Positions 33,577-45,101 of a DNA stretch of 64,000 bases are shown here, one piece after another. The translations under genes and the position numbers were made by a program. The notes beneath the pieces were generated by a model. The model was not told where the DNA came from and ran no database searches. It saw only the letters and a list, made by a program, of their open reading frames with translations. Position 1 is the stretch's first letter. Each line of letters opens with the position of its first letter. Source of the stretch: Nannochloropsis oceanica (lineage: Eukaryota; Sar; Eustigmatophyceae; Eustigmatales; Monodopsidaceae); the NCBI GenBank assembly GCA_004519485.1, contig CP038107.1, positions 989,091 to 1,053,090 on the forward strand, read 5' to 3'.

Positions 33577-36552
33577 ATGGGTGCCGCGGGCTCGCACCAT
33601 GTCCACACCCTCTCCTCCTCCTACACCCATCAGCAGCAGCAATGGCGCGACGAACGGAAAGGTCGACGGAAAGAGCGAGGGGGGAAGAAAGGAAGGAGAA
33701 CGGCAGGGCATGGGAACGGAACGACAGCGACAGAGATAGAAGGATTGATAAATGAGGAGAAGGTGGAAGGAGGAGAAGAAATAGAAAGGGTGCTTTCACC
33801 ACCACTTTCGATCCCTTTCTCGCAAGGAAGCGGAGGCGGGGATGAAGGAGGAGAAGGGGGAGGAGGAGGAGGAGGAGGAGGAGGAACAGGGGGGGGGGGA
33901 GAAGGTGGAGGAGGGAAGGGGAAGGTCCGATTTGTTGCCACGGAAAGTTTGAATAATGGTAGCACCCAGGGCGAGGAGGACGAGAAGTTCACGCCTTCCT
34001 ATGCGGCCTACACTCCGTCCTCGCGCAAGACGCACGGGCTGAGGTAAGAAGGGGGAAGGAAGGGAGGGATCGAGGGAGGGAGGGACGGAGGGAGAGGGGC
34101 ATGATCGTGTTTGTTTGCCATGTCTGTTTGGCTCACAAGGACGAAGTGACGAAAGGACTCGCTTATCTGTCTTTCTTTCTCTCTCTCACGGCACCATTCC
34201 CCTTCCACCCATTTCCTGACTACAACCCCCTATTCCCTTTTCCTTCCCTTTCGATGGTAGCTACAAGACCCCCGAGCTGCGGCAGCGGCATGCCCTGGCC
34301 CCACCCTCCAGTGTCTCCCGGCCCAATATTGGTGAGGGAGGGAGGGAAGGAGGGAGGGCGATGCACCAGAGGAAAAGTCCTTGTCCTCCCCTACCTACTT
34401 CATTTCTCAACCATACTGCTCCGTTCCCTCCCTCCCCCCCTCCCTCCCTCCCTCTCCAGACGACGCCCTTCGACGCATCTCTCTCATTCTACATCAGCAC
34501 GTTGATATCTGCGAGGGCCGCCTGGCGCGCCTCAAGGCTCTGAGGCGACGGCAGGTAGGGAAGGAGGGAGGAAGGGAGGGAGGGAGGGTCGAAATGGGGA
34601 GGTATGGACGTACACTGAACTCTATTGTTCGGTACATTTACGCACAGCAACAACGGCGACGGCAGGCCCAAGCAGAGGAGCGGGAGAAGCGGCGGCAACA
34701 CTACCTCCACCTCCAGCCGCACCAGCACCGCCACCAGCAGCTGCAGCAGCAGCAGCAGGTGCGAACCTCGATTAAATACTTTGTCCCTCCTTCCTCCCTT
34801 CCCTCCTCCCTCCCCGTAATTTCTCAACTTAAGGGTCGGGCCAGCTTTCCTTTTGCTCGAAGGACTTTTCACCGCCCGATGGAAAGGCACGCACGTGCTC
34901 CTCCCCCTCCTCCCTATCTATTCCCCTCCGCGTACACCCACCCCTACTCCCACGCCTTACTCCCACCCATTCTAGCACTTGCAGCGCACCGCCTCCCCCG
35001 CTCTCTCCTCCCCCACCTCCTCCTCCTCTGAAGGCCACAGCCAGGGCCATAGCGACGACCTGGACCCGGAGGAGAACGACGAAGAAGCCTCCTTCTGCAC
35101 CACGCAAGAAGAAGAAGTATGCCCTCCTTTTCTACGCCCTCCCTCCTTCCTTTCCTCCCTCCCTCCCTCCCTCCCTCGAATTTGGGTTGAGTCGTCACCA
35201 TTTGACTGTCATACTTAATGTTGCTTTTCCCCCTCCCTTCCTCCCTCCCTTCTTCCCCCACCCCGAGGACGAGGACGAGGACGAGGACGAGGAAGAAGAA
35301 ATCAAGATGTTCGACCGCACCAAGATGCGCCTCTTCGCGGAAGAAGAGTTTGTGTCCCCCCAGTACCTCTATCGCTTTGTGCGCGTGCCCATCGCCCGCC
35401 CCGGGATCTGCTACAGGTGCGTGTGGGTGTGTGGATCCCCCCTGTCGCCCTCCCTCCCGCCCTCCCTCCCTCCCCTACTTCATGTCCACCCATCCTCATC
35501 CACGTGGCCCATCCCGCACCCCATTTCCCGCCTTCCTCCCCTCCCTCCCTCCCTTCCTCCTCCCTCAGCATGAAGCAAGTCAAGCCGCACTACCACCTGC
35601 CCGCCTTGGACGAGATTTATCACTTCCTCCGCACCCTCTTCAAGAAGGCCGCCCTCTCATCCGAATGTGCCATCGTCTGCCTCATCTACGTAGAAAGGTA
35701 AGCCGTAGTTTCCTTCCTTCCCGCCCTCCCTCTTTTTCTTCACGTGTAGAGCAAGGGAGAAGGGAGGGAGGGAGGGAACGAAGACAAAGATCCCCACTTC
35801 CCTTGACTCCGTACACTCACTCCATCCGCTTAGACTGATGCAAGTAGCCCACATACCGCTCGTCGCTATCACATGGCGACCCATCGTGCTCTGCGGCCTC
35901 CTCCTCGCCTCCAAAGGTACGAAGGTACCCCCCCCTCTTCTCCCTCCTTTCTTCTGCCTCCTTCAAATGGAGGCTTCCTCCAAAACCCATTCTCCCTCCC
36001 TCCCTCCCTCCCTCCCTCCCTCAGTCTGGCAAGACCTGTCTTCGTGGAACGTGGAGTTCTCCCAGATCTTTCCCCATTTCTCCCTCCAGTCTATCAACCG
36101 CCTCGAGCGCCTCTTTATCAACCAGCTCAAGTGGGACCTGTACATCTCCTCCTCGCTCTACGCCAAGTACTACTTCGCCTTGCGGAGCCTTTACGAGAAC
36201 GTACGAGACCTTCCCTCCCTCCCTCCCTCCTTCCCTTTCCCCCTCTCTCCCTTCCTCCTTTTCCTTTCGGAAGAGAGTATCGTTCCGCTCACCTACCCGC
36301 CTTTCTTTACCCTCTTGCTCTCCCTCCTTCCCTCTCTCCCTCCCTCCCTTCCTCTCTCCCCTCCCGCAGAAGGACGTCCGTCGTCGCTACAACACCTTCT
36401 TTATCAAGCCATCCCTCCACACGGCCCGAAAGCCCCCCCCTCCTCCGCCACCTCCCTCCCTCCCGGGGGCCGTGCCCAAGGCAGACGAGATCTCCCTGCG
36501 GACAGGGGTAGTGGCAGACGACCTCCGAGACATGTTTTCCAAAAGTGTATAG
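33577..36552 (+). CDS. Cyclin Y-like protein (PHO80/PCL-type cyclin)
   Basis: Regulatory subunit of a cyclin-dependent kinase of the CDK14/16 or PHO85 type. Ten exons (33577-34043, 34261-34331, 34460-34554, 34648-34758, 34976-35116, 35268-35416, 35569-35697, 35834-35916, 36025-36200, 36370-36552) join in phase to 534 residues. The cyclin box is at about 350-470: LDEIYHFLRTLFKKAALSSE, CAIVCLIYVERLMQVAHIPL, TWRPIVLCGLLLASKVWQDL, SSWNVEFSQIFP, LYISSSLYAKYYFALRSLYE. Motif order and wording match cyclin Y rather than mitotic cyclins. The protein begins MGAAGSHH, which fits an N-myristoylation signal (Gly2, Ser6); human cyclin Y is myristoylated and membrane-bound. The N-terminal 340 residues are low complexity (poly-Gly, Gln/His, acidic). 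The C terminus has a Pro run. Confidence 0.88.
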
Positions 36553-38893
36553 GAGGCCAAGACCTTCCTTCCCGCCCTCCCTCCTTCCCTCCCTCCTTTC
36601 TTCCCTTCGGATAACCTCGAGATAGGGAGATCCAGTCCTTGTTGCCCTTTGTTTCTCTGTCCCTCCCTCCTCTTCTCGCTCTCGCTGTGTGTAAATAGAT
36701 TTGTAAGATAGTCCAGCATCAGAAGGGAGAGGCCAGCCGCCTACCTTCCCCAGAGGCTTTGGACCAGGGCAAAGGAGGAGCAAGAGCAGGGGAAGCGAGG
36801 GCACACAGTCTGTGATAGTGATTCTTTTCGACAGAATCTTAGGTCTTTTATTTTCATTCTGTGATTCTGCTTTTGGTCTCTCATTGGACGAAGGTGGAGA
36901 GAGGGGAGAGAGATATGAGGACATGTCCTGGTGTGGACTAGGGGGAGGCCCGAGTAGAAGAGGCAAGAAGTAGCAGCATGAAGACAAATGAATAAGAGAC
37001 GCAAGAAGGAAAAATCGAAGCGGAAGATGAAAGGAAAAGACGCAAAACGACTGATTCGAAAAAGCCATTGGAAATGGATGATGGAGAGGAGGAGGAGGAG
37101 GGGAAGGGGATGATAAGACCGACAACAAAGTATTCCGATGAAGGCAAAGTCAATTGAGATATGGGGGGCAGCTTTTACGCGCGCCACGTGTGCAAGCCTT
37201 TGTCTGCACCTGTGTCTGTGTCCATCTGTCTATGTGGGTATATGTGACACGATAGAAAAGGGGCTTACATCCGGGTAGCAGCAGCAGTAGCAGCAGCAGC
37301 AGTCGTAGAAATAGTAGTTTCGGCAGAAATAGTAACAGCATCGATGGAAGCTGTGGTAAAAATAGAGGCGAAGAGATATGTAAACAGTAGCTGATCATCC
37401 AGACTAAAGAGAGGCGAGAAGGAATATGGAAGAGCTAAAGATCGGTAGAAATGAGGCAAGATGGCGGGTCGCGGGCACCGTAAATGGTGACCTGCAAAGC
37501 AAGCAAGCGTTCAGACACACGTATCCGTACTCATACCCACATCCATCGTCCTCATATACCACTTGCCCTCCTCCTTCTCTCCTGCCTTACCGTCCTCATC
37601 GCGTGCTTTCATTCTTGTTCCCCTCGCTTTCTTTCCTTTCTTCCACCATTTTCGGTTCCCACTCTAACTTCCTTTCGTCCTTCTTTCCTCCCTCCCCCCC
37701 CCCTCTTCCTCGACAATTTTTACGCCTCTTCACTCCTCTTTTTTCCCTTTTCTCCCACCTTCTTCACCTCCTTCTCCTCCTTGTCCTTCTCTCCCTCCAC
37801 TCTTCTTTTCTCTACCCTCATCCACGCCCGCCTTAGCACCCGCGCCGCCGCCTGCCTCCTGACCCACTCCATCTTCTGTCTCTGCACTTGCTCCAACCAC
37901 AAATTGACCCCCCATCTCCTTTCTCATCTAAAAGCAAGGCACCTCTCTCCACCCTTGTTCTCCCCACTCCTCCTCCCCCGCGCTCCCCCCCTCAATCTCC
38001 TGTTTCTAAGCCAGAAACACCAGTATTTGGACACGATGAATCAACAATACCAAGGCGTGCCAGGTTTTCACTAGACGAGCGATCTTGATTTTCTCGGTAG
38101 GAAGCACCAACGCTTTGTCCCGGTTCCGAAGGAATAGATACACTTTTTCTTTCCGGATAGAGGGGAGGACTTGGTGCACGGCCGTATACGGAGTGCAACG
38201 AGGACAGCTTCTTGGGCAGCTGCTGCTTTTGCTGCCACTGCTTGGGCTACTGTGCTTTCGGAAATTGGGCATGAAGACGAGAAAGGCCTGGGAGGGGTAC
38301 GTGAGCAGCGGTGAGAAGTAGCGAGGGATGGCGGAGGAGAGGACAGGTTGATGCCTTGTGTTCTTACTTCGGAGGTGGGAGTGTAGAGAGTAAAGTAAAG
38401 GGTAAATTGTGACGTATTGGAAGCAGCAAGACAAAATAGCAACAGTGGCATTTAAACTGCCTTATCATGGTCTTCGATGTCTTTACTTCTTGAATACTAT
38501 TTAAGAAGTAGCCGGTGTAGTACACCGGCTAATGATCGTCCAATGAAAATAGAAGGGTGCGAATGGGCCGGCAAACGTAACCCGGAAGAGCAACCATCAA
38601 GGAGCTCAAGCACATCTTCCGTCTCCTCCTGGTTCACTGCCTTACCCAACCCACCCCAACCCGTACATACAACCACAGCCATCATCGTGGCGTTCCTTGC
38701 CAATCCCCCGTTGTCTTCCCTGCATCCTTCTTCCACCTGTTCATCTTCTGCGCCTTCATCCCCAGCCTCCTGCCCCTCCTTGGTCCGAGTCCTCCCCCTC
38801 GCTCGCCCCCCCCCTCTCCGATCCGCACTTTGCCCTCGATCCGCCGCCCTTCTTCCTGCCATTAATAGTCTCCTGCACCCTCCCGCAAAGAAA
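36553..38893. other. Long intergenic region
   Basis: About 2.3 kb with no supported gene. It contains a cag-type triplet stretch (37270-37310), a long CT-rich block (37560-37860) and several open frames that lack domains. It presumably holds the 3' flank of the cyclin gene and the diacylglycerol kinase promoter. Confidence 0.45.
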
Positions 38894-40441
38894 ATGAAGC
38901 TTATTCAGTACGTGAGCACGGCCCTTTGTGTTGTCATTCTGGGCTGCGTGAGCAACATCATCCCAGGTAGGAGGAGGAGGAGGTCGGTTAGGGGGTGGTC
39001 AGTCGGAGGCAATGATAGGACGACAAGAAACATTTCTAGCATGCAGGCATGTAAACAAATGTAGGCATGTGCATACACAGCGATTTTATCAGCTATCCGC
39101 CCATTTATGTGTTCCTCCCTTCTCTCACCCACCCTCCACCCACCCTCCCTCTACTCCCTCCACTTGACCCGCTCTCCTCCAGGCGGAAGGTACGCGTTGG
39201 GGCGGCCGTTCGCCCGTCTCTTCGGCGCGACACAACGCAACCTGAGGGTACGTCCTCGTCCAGGCGTGCGTCTGGGTTGACAAGGGGGGAAGGAAGTAAC
39301 CTGGAGGGAAGAGGAGAGGGTGTGTTGTAGTGGACAAGCCATCCACCTAGAACTTGAGACCGGCCAAGAATGATAGCAGAACACCCTTCCAACTCCATCC
39401 CATGGCCATCGCCCCCCCCCTGACCTTTTCTCTTCCCCCATCTTTCGCCCCTACAACCACCAGGCCGAGGTGGAATCGGCCTTTCCCCAGTTCATAATCC
39501 CCGAGGACCGGGTTGAATACCCTACGCCCAAGCTCGCCGCCCTCAAGAGCAAGCTCAAGGAAATCGGTGCGTCGACGCCATCCTTCCTCCCCCCCTCCCT
39601 CCCGTCCTCTTTGTGTCTTGTCTATCGTATGTAAATTCCCCTGCATTCTACTTGTCCTTCGCCCATTCCCCTCCATCCCTCCCTTCATGTTCATTCACCC
39701 ACCCACCCCGCCCTCCCTTGCATCCTGCCTCCCTATATGACTCCCCAGGCCAGAGCAAGCTCACAGGCCCTCATCCCCACCAGCATCAAGGCCTCGACGG
39801 CCGACGGCATGTCTCCCTCCATCCATCCCTCCATCCCTCCCCCTCCGGCGCCGGCGCCGAGGAGGACAAAGAGCAGGAGGAGGAGGGGGGGGAAGAAGAG
39901 GAGGAGGAAGGCCAGGGAGGGGTAGGGTCGGAGAAACCCATTCCCTACAACGCACGGTCCAAGCCACGCGTTGGCGGCAGTGGCAGCAGCAATGGCATCG
40001 GCAAGGGAAGAGGGGCGCCCTCCGCTTTCCTTCCACTCGGCCTTCCCCCTCCTCCCTTCTTTCCCCCCAATGCCAGGCCCATCAAACGGTCGCCCTGGTC
40101 CATCCTCTTCCGCCGAGGCTTGTCTCGGAGAGGGAAGAAGCGGCCAGTTGGTAAGCCCTCCCTTTCTCCCTCCCTCCTTCCCTCCCTCTCTCCCCTCCCC
40201 TGCACTACCCGGCTGTTTCATGTGCGCCGAGGCGTTGTACATGCCTTCTCTTTCATTTTATTCCCTTTCTCCCTCCCCCCCTCCCTCCCTCCCTCCCTCC
40301 CTCCCTCCCTCCCTCCCTCCCTCCCCAGGCATCAACCGCATCCAAAGCCTGCCCACCAGCACCACCCCCCTCATCGCCCTCGTCAACAGCAAGAGCGGTG
40401 GCCGGCAGGTGAGAGGACGAAGGAGGGAGGGAGGGATATAG

Positions 40442-40490
<49 letters not shown>

Positions 40491-43293
40491 AGAGGAAGAT
40501 GTAGTTCAACTTGCCGTCGTGGCCCATATCTTCTATTTACCTCCCCCTCCCTCCCTCCCATCCTCCCTCCCCCCCCCTCTCCCTCCAGGGCAAGAACCTG
40601 TTGAAGCGCCTGCGGGCCGCTTTGAGCCGGGCCCAGGTGTTCGACATCCAGAAGGTGAGGAGGGAGGAAGGGAGGGAGGGAGGGAGGGAGGGAGGGAGGA
40701 AGGGAGGGAGCGGTCATTTGGTGCCATCCTTTCTTCTGATTTCCTTTACTTTTATCTCCCTCCCTCCCTCCTCCCTCCTCCCTCCTCCAACCTCCCTCCT
40801 CCATCTTCCCTCCCCCTCTTCCCCCCTCCCTCTCCAGGTAGACCTGAAGGAAGCCCTCTCCCTCTACTGCCACCTCCCCAACAGCTGCACCCTCCTCGTC
40901 TGCGGGGGTGACGGCACGGCTTCGCGCGTCTTCGAGGTGGTGGACAGCCTGGACTGGAAGCACGGTGAGGAGACGGGAGGGAGGAAGGGAAGGAGGAAGG
41001 GAGGGCTCGGATGCATGAAAAGGACGAAAGAGGGAGGGAGGGGAGGAGGGAGGGAGGGAGGGAGGGAGGGAGGGAGGGAATAAGAGCAACACTTCACTCA
41101 CTTCTATTCGTCCTGCCTCCCCCCCCTCCCTCTCTCTCTCCCTTTCGGTGTTTTTCATTCGTTCTCTCTCTCATTCTAGGCCCCCCCAAGATCGCCATCC
41201 TCCCCCTCGGCACTGGCAACGACCTCGCCCGCGTGCTTGATTGGAACCTCGGTACGCCCTCCCTCCCTCCCTCCTTCCCTCTCCCCCCCCCCTCCCGTCC
41301 TCTCTCCCTTTCACGTTTTGACATTCACCTCCCCTCTCTTCCAACCTCCCTTCTTCCCTCCCTCCTCCCTGAAGGGCATGATTGGTCTGGTGGCTATTTC
41401 GCCTGGAGCAACGACGCCGCCGATGCCAGCCTCCTCAGTAAGACACTCCCTGATTCCCTTCCCTCCCTCCCTCCCTCCCTCCCTCCCTCCCTCCCTCCCT
41501 CCCTCCCTCCCTCCCTCCCTCCCTCCCTTCCTTCCTTGCTGCCTCTGCATTCTTGTTCGTCTCTCAATCCACAAACTCACGCCCCTCCCTACCTCCCAGG
41601 CATTTTTGCGGACCTGACCCGGGCTATGGAAAGGAGGATGGACAGGTGGGAGCTTCGGATGACAGAGGTAGGGAGAGAGGGCGGGAGGAAGGGAAGGAAA
41701 GAAGGAGGGCGAGGGCGGCGAGACTGAGATAGTGAAACGAAAGCCGGTTCTATTTGCGTGCTCTCTGCCAGATAGAGAGGGGATGAGGAAGGGAAGGAGG
41801 GAGGGCAGGAAGGCGAGTACGGAGTGACGAGAATATACTACTTTCAGATAATCATGAGCGCCTTCCTCCCTCCCTTCCTCCCTTCCTTCCTTCCTTCCTT
41901 CCTCAGGCGGTCCCGTCTCTTGACCGGCACAAGCAGCCGGTGAAATACATGTTGGGCTACCTCGGTGTGGGTGTGGATGGAAAGGTAGGGGGGAGGGAGA
42001 GAGGGGGGGGTGTGGGGATGGAAAGCAAGGGGAAGGGGAGGACGGGAGGGAGGGAGGGAAGGATCCTGGCAACGATTTTCCTCTTCTTCGTACGTGATGC
42101 ACGCCAGCACAAACCCACTTACCCCTCCCTCCCTCCCTCCCTCCCTCCCTCCAGGTGGCCCTGGACTTCCACAGGCTTCGCGACCGCGCGCCCTACCTCT
42201 TCCTCTCCCCCGCGCTCAACAAGTTTTACTATGCCCTGATGGGCCTCCGTGACTTTTTCGTCCGCTCCTGCAAGAACCTCCCGGAGAAGGTGGAGCTGTG
42301 GTGCGACGGCAAGCAGGTGGTCTTGCCCCCGCAGACGGAGAGCTTCATCGTCCTCAACATCAACTCCCACGCCGGGGGGGTGGAGCTCTGGCCCGAGTAC
42401 TCCATGGGCGGGGGGATGGAGGGGTGGGTGGGGAGAGAGGGAGGGAGGGAGGGAGGGAGGGAGGGAGGGAGGAAGGGAGGGAGGGAGGGAGTGAGAAGGC
42501 CACCACCCTCTGGCGCGATCTTGCCTGGGTGCTTCAGAAGCCTTCTCGCTCATCAACTCCATCGATTGTTCGTAGCCTCAGACGACGCCATCTTATTTTA
42601 TTATAAATCGTTGTCCTCTTTCTTCATTCCTTTCTTCCTTCCCTCCCTCCCTCCCTCCCTCCCTCCCTTTCCCAGCACCTTCAAGCCCTCCCGCTTCGAC
42701 GACGGCTACCTGGAGGTGGTGGCCATCTCCGGCGTCTTGCATCTGGGGAGAATACGGGTGGGCCTCGATAGGCCTGTGCGGCTGGCGCAGGCCAAGGAGG
42801 TCAGAATACGAACCAAGAGCTTCTTGCCAGGGCAGGTACGGAGGGAGGGAGGGAGGGAGGGAGAAGGTTGGTGCGTGTGCTCATGTTTATTTATCGGCAT
42901 GCCGTCCCTCACATATCGCCCCTCCCTCCCTTCCTCCCTCCCTCCCTCCCTCCCTCAGGTCGACGGCGAGCCATGGCGGCTTCCCCGGTGCGAGCTGACG
43001 CTGCGTCTCAATGGACAGGCACCTGTCCTACAGCACCTGAGCAAGGAACTGCTGCAGGTAGGAGGGGAGGGAGAGAGAAGGGGAGAGTGTGCACTGGTTC
43101 TATTTTCTCCTAAGAAATCACATCTCCAGGTATTATCACCTCACTGCCCCCTCCCTCTCTCTCCTTCCCCGCCTCCCTCCCTCCATCCCTCTCTCAGTAC
43201 AACGAGTGGCTGGTGGGTCAAGGTAAGCTGGACGCGGCCGCCAAGGACCAGCTCCTTCAAGCCTTCAAGCGCCGTTTGCAGGTGTCGCAGTGA
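38894..43293 (+). CDS. Diacylglycerol kinase
   Basis: Phosphorylates diacylglycerol to phosphatidic acid. Fifteen exons (38894-38966, 39183-39247, 39464-39566, 39749-40150, 40329-40408, 40589-40654, 40838-40964, 41180-41251, 41375-41437, 41600-41667, 41907-41984, 42155-42423, 42676-42835, 42959-43057, 43198-43293) join in phase to 606 residues. The catalytic domain starts at about 228 (PLIALVNSKSGGRQG). It has the nucleotide-binding GGDGT at 286-290, then AILPLGTGNDLARVLDW. The accessory domain runs to the end (YLGVGVDGKVALDFHRLRD, FIVLNINSHAGGVELW, DDGYLEVVAISGVLHLG). There are no C1 fingers. Instead a hydrophobic N-terminal segment (MKLIQYVSTALCVVILGCVS) suggests membrane anchoring, as in plant cluster I enzymes. 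A low-complexity insert lies at about 90-210. The donor at 42423/42424 is the least certain junction. Confidence 0.92.
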
Positions 43294-44348
43294 AGAGAAG
43301 AGGGAGGGAGAGAGGAGAGGCGGGCGAATGTGGGTAAATGTCAGTGTGGCAAGGCCGAGGAGAGGAGGGAAAGGGAGAGAAGAAAGGACGGAGTGTGTGT
43401 ATGTACAGGTATAGAAAGTGAAAGCAAAAGCAAAACAAGAGCAGACGGGTAACAGAGCAACAAAAGCAGCAGCATCGACATGGATAAAGAAGAGGAGAAA
43501 GGAACCGGGAAAAGCAAGCCGAAAGTCGATTAAATTTGATTGAACAAAGAAGGAGAAAAGCATCATCTCACTGAAGGAGCCGCGGAAAGAGAGAAAGAAA
43601 AAAAGAAAATTGGGCTTGCGAGCACACAGCAATGCCACATACACACAACACTCGCTTGCACTACTCAAGGGGTTGTGGACGGAGAAAAAGGAGTGAGGAA
43701 GGGCTTGTGGAGGCCGCACAACTTGAGCACACGCTACGCCACAGCTAATGCACGACCACACGCATGCACAACCTTTGTGTTTGTAAAATGAAGGGGGAAA
43801 ATTGGAAATAAGCCCTATCCCTAAACTGACCCACGTCTATATTTTGCATGCCTGCAAAAAAAAACACGCTTATACGACTCTCTGTTCGATGTCAGAAATC
43901 GGTATGAGAAGTCAAATATGGCCAGCGCCGGAACGCTATCTTTACTATGCTGGTGTTGACTGTCAGCAGTGACGGGCATAAGCGAGGATGAACCGCTTCC
44001 ATTAATCACCGCTTGTATCATTCACGCTATACCTGAGTGCAGTGAGTAAGATCGTAAATGAATTCAAAAGACTTACGGGAGCACCCTCCCGCAAAGAGAA
44101 TATCGCAGTAGAGACGGGAGGTTGAATATCGCACTTTGTCGACCACTTTACCCATCGCTTTTTAGATTTGCTCGAGGTTTGTGGGTGACGAAACATGCAA
44201 AGGTATTAGGCTGTCTACCAACATACCTTTGGACCGTTAAAAAAAAAATGCTTTTCGGCGACGAGCATGGCCCTCCAACTTCACTGCTGTCACATAGCAT
44301 CTCACACTGCAACAGCTCACACACAGCATCACTTCAGCACCGCCGTGC
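43294..44348. other. Intergenic
   Basis: 3' flank of the kinase gene (purine-rich to about 43600), then AT-rich DNA up to the next start. No coding or RNA gene recognised. Confidence 0.45.
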
Positions 44349-44843
44349 ATGCACCTAAACCTCGGCGTTTCCCTTATTTTTATCGTAATTGCCACCGCTG
44401 CTGCGTTTTTGTCGTCTGCCACCAGTAGCTCCAATAGCATGAGCGAGACCTGTTCCCGGGACGCTCACAAGCATTGCGTCCCATGCGAAGGCGGCCTCCC
44501 CGCCGTACCGCTTGAGCGCGTGCAGGCTGTCCTTCCCTCTCTGCCCTTGTGGAAGGCAAGCGACGACCACAAGCGCCTGTCCCGTGCGTTCATCGCCAAG
44601 AACTTCGCTGCCGCACTTGCTTTCCTTAACGCTGTGGGGGCCGTGGCCGAAGCGGAAGGCCACCACCCGGACTTACACTTGACGAGCTATAGGGAGGTGG
44701 AAATTGTGTTGTACACGCATGCCGTGGGAGGACTGACGGAGAATGATTTGATTATGGCGGGGTTGATCGACGCAGTTCCTGCAGTGTATAGCCCCAAATG
44801 GTTGAAGGAGCATCCGGAGGCAGAAAGCACGGCGGCTAAGTAA
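44349..44843 (+). CDS. Pterin-4a-carbinolamine dehydratase with signal peptide
   Basis: Dehydrates 4a-hydroxytetrahydropterin, regenerating pterin cofactor for aromatic amino acid hydroxylases. Intronless, 164 residues. The PCD/DCoH domain covers about 55-152: LPLWKA, SRAFIAKNFAAALAFLNAVG, then the signature AEGHHPDLHLTSYREVEIVL followed by YTHAVGGLTENDL. The three catalytic histidines are H105, H106 and H124, and D133 is present. Residues 1-29 form a hydrophobic N-terminal signal (MHLNLGVSLIFIVIATAAAF), followed by a Ser-rich stretch and a Cys-containing linker (CSRDAHKHCVPC). The C-terminal SPKWLKEHPE resembles plastid/mitochondrial plant forms. A plastid or secretory location is possible; there is no Phe motif at the cleavage site. 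Confidence 0.9.
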   Translation: MHLNLGVSLIFIVIATAAAFLSSATSSSNSMSETCSRDAHKHCVPCEGGLPAVPLERVQAVLPSLPLWKASDDHKRLSRAFIAKNFAAALAFLNAVGAVAEAEGHHPDLHLTSYREVEIVLYTHAVGGLTENDLIMAGLIDAVPAVYSPKWLKEHPEAESTAAK

Positions 44844-45101
44844 GGAGGGTTGGGGTGGAGTGGAAAAAGAGGGGGGGGGGAGGAGAAAGAAGCATGTAAA
44901 GAGATCGTACGGAGGAAGAGGGTCAGGAAAGGAAGACAAAGAAGAGACGCAAGCAGTCAAAGTTGTAAGACAGAGAGAAAGGAGCAGGAATGACTGGTGG
45001 AATGAAGTAACCAATGGAATCCCAAGACCAGTGAAAATTATGACGCCAGCAAACTTGATACTCAACATTTGTACCATTTGATCTACATTGTCTTTACACT
45101 G

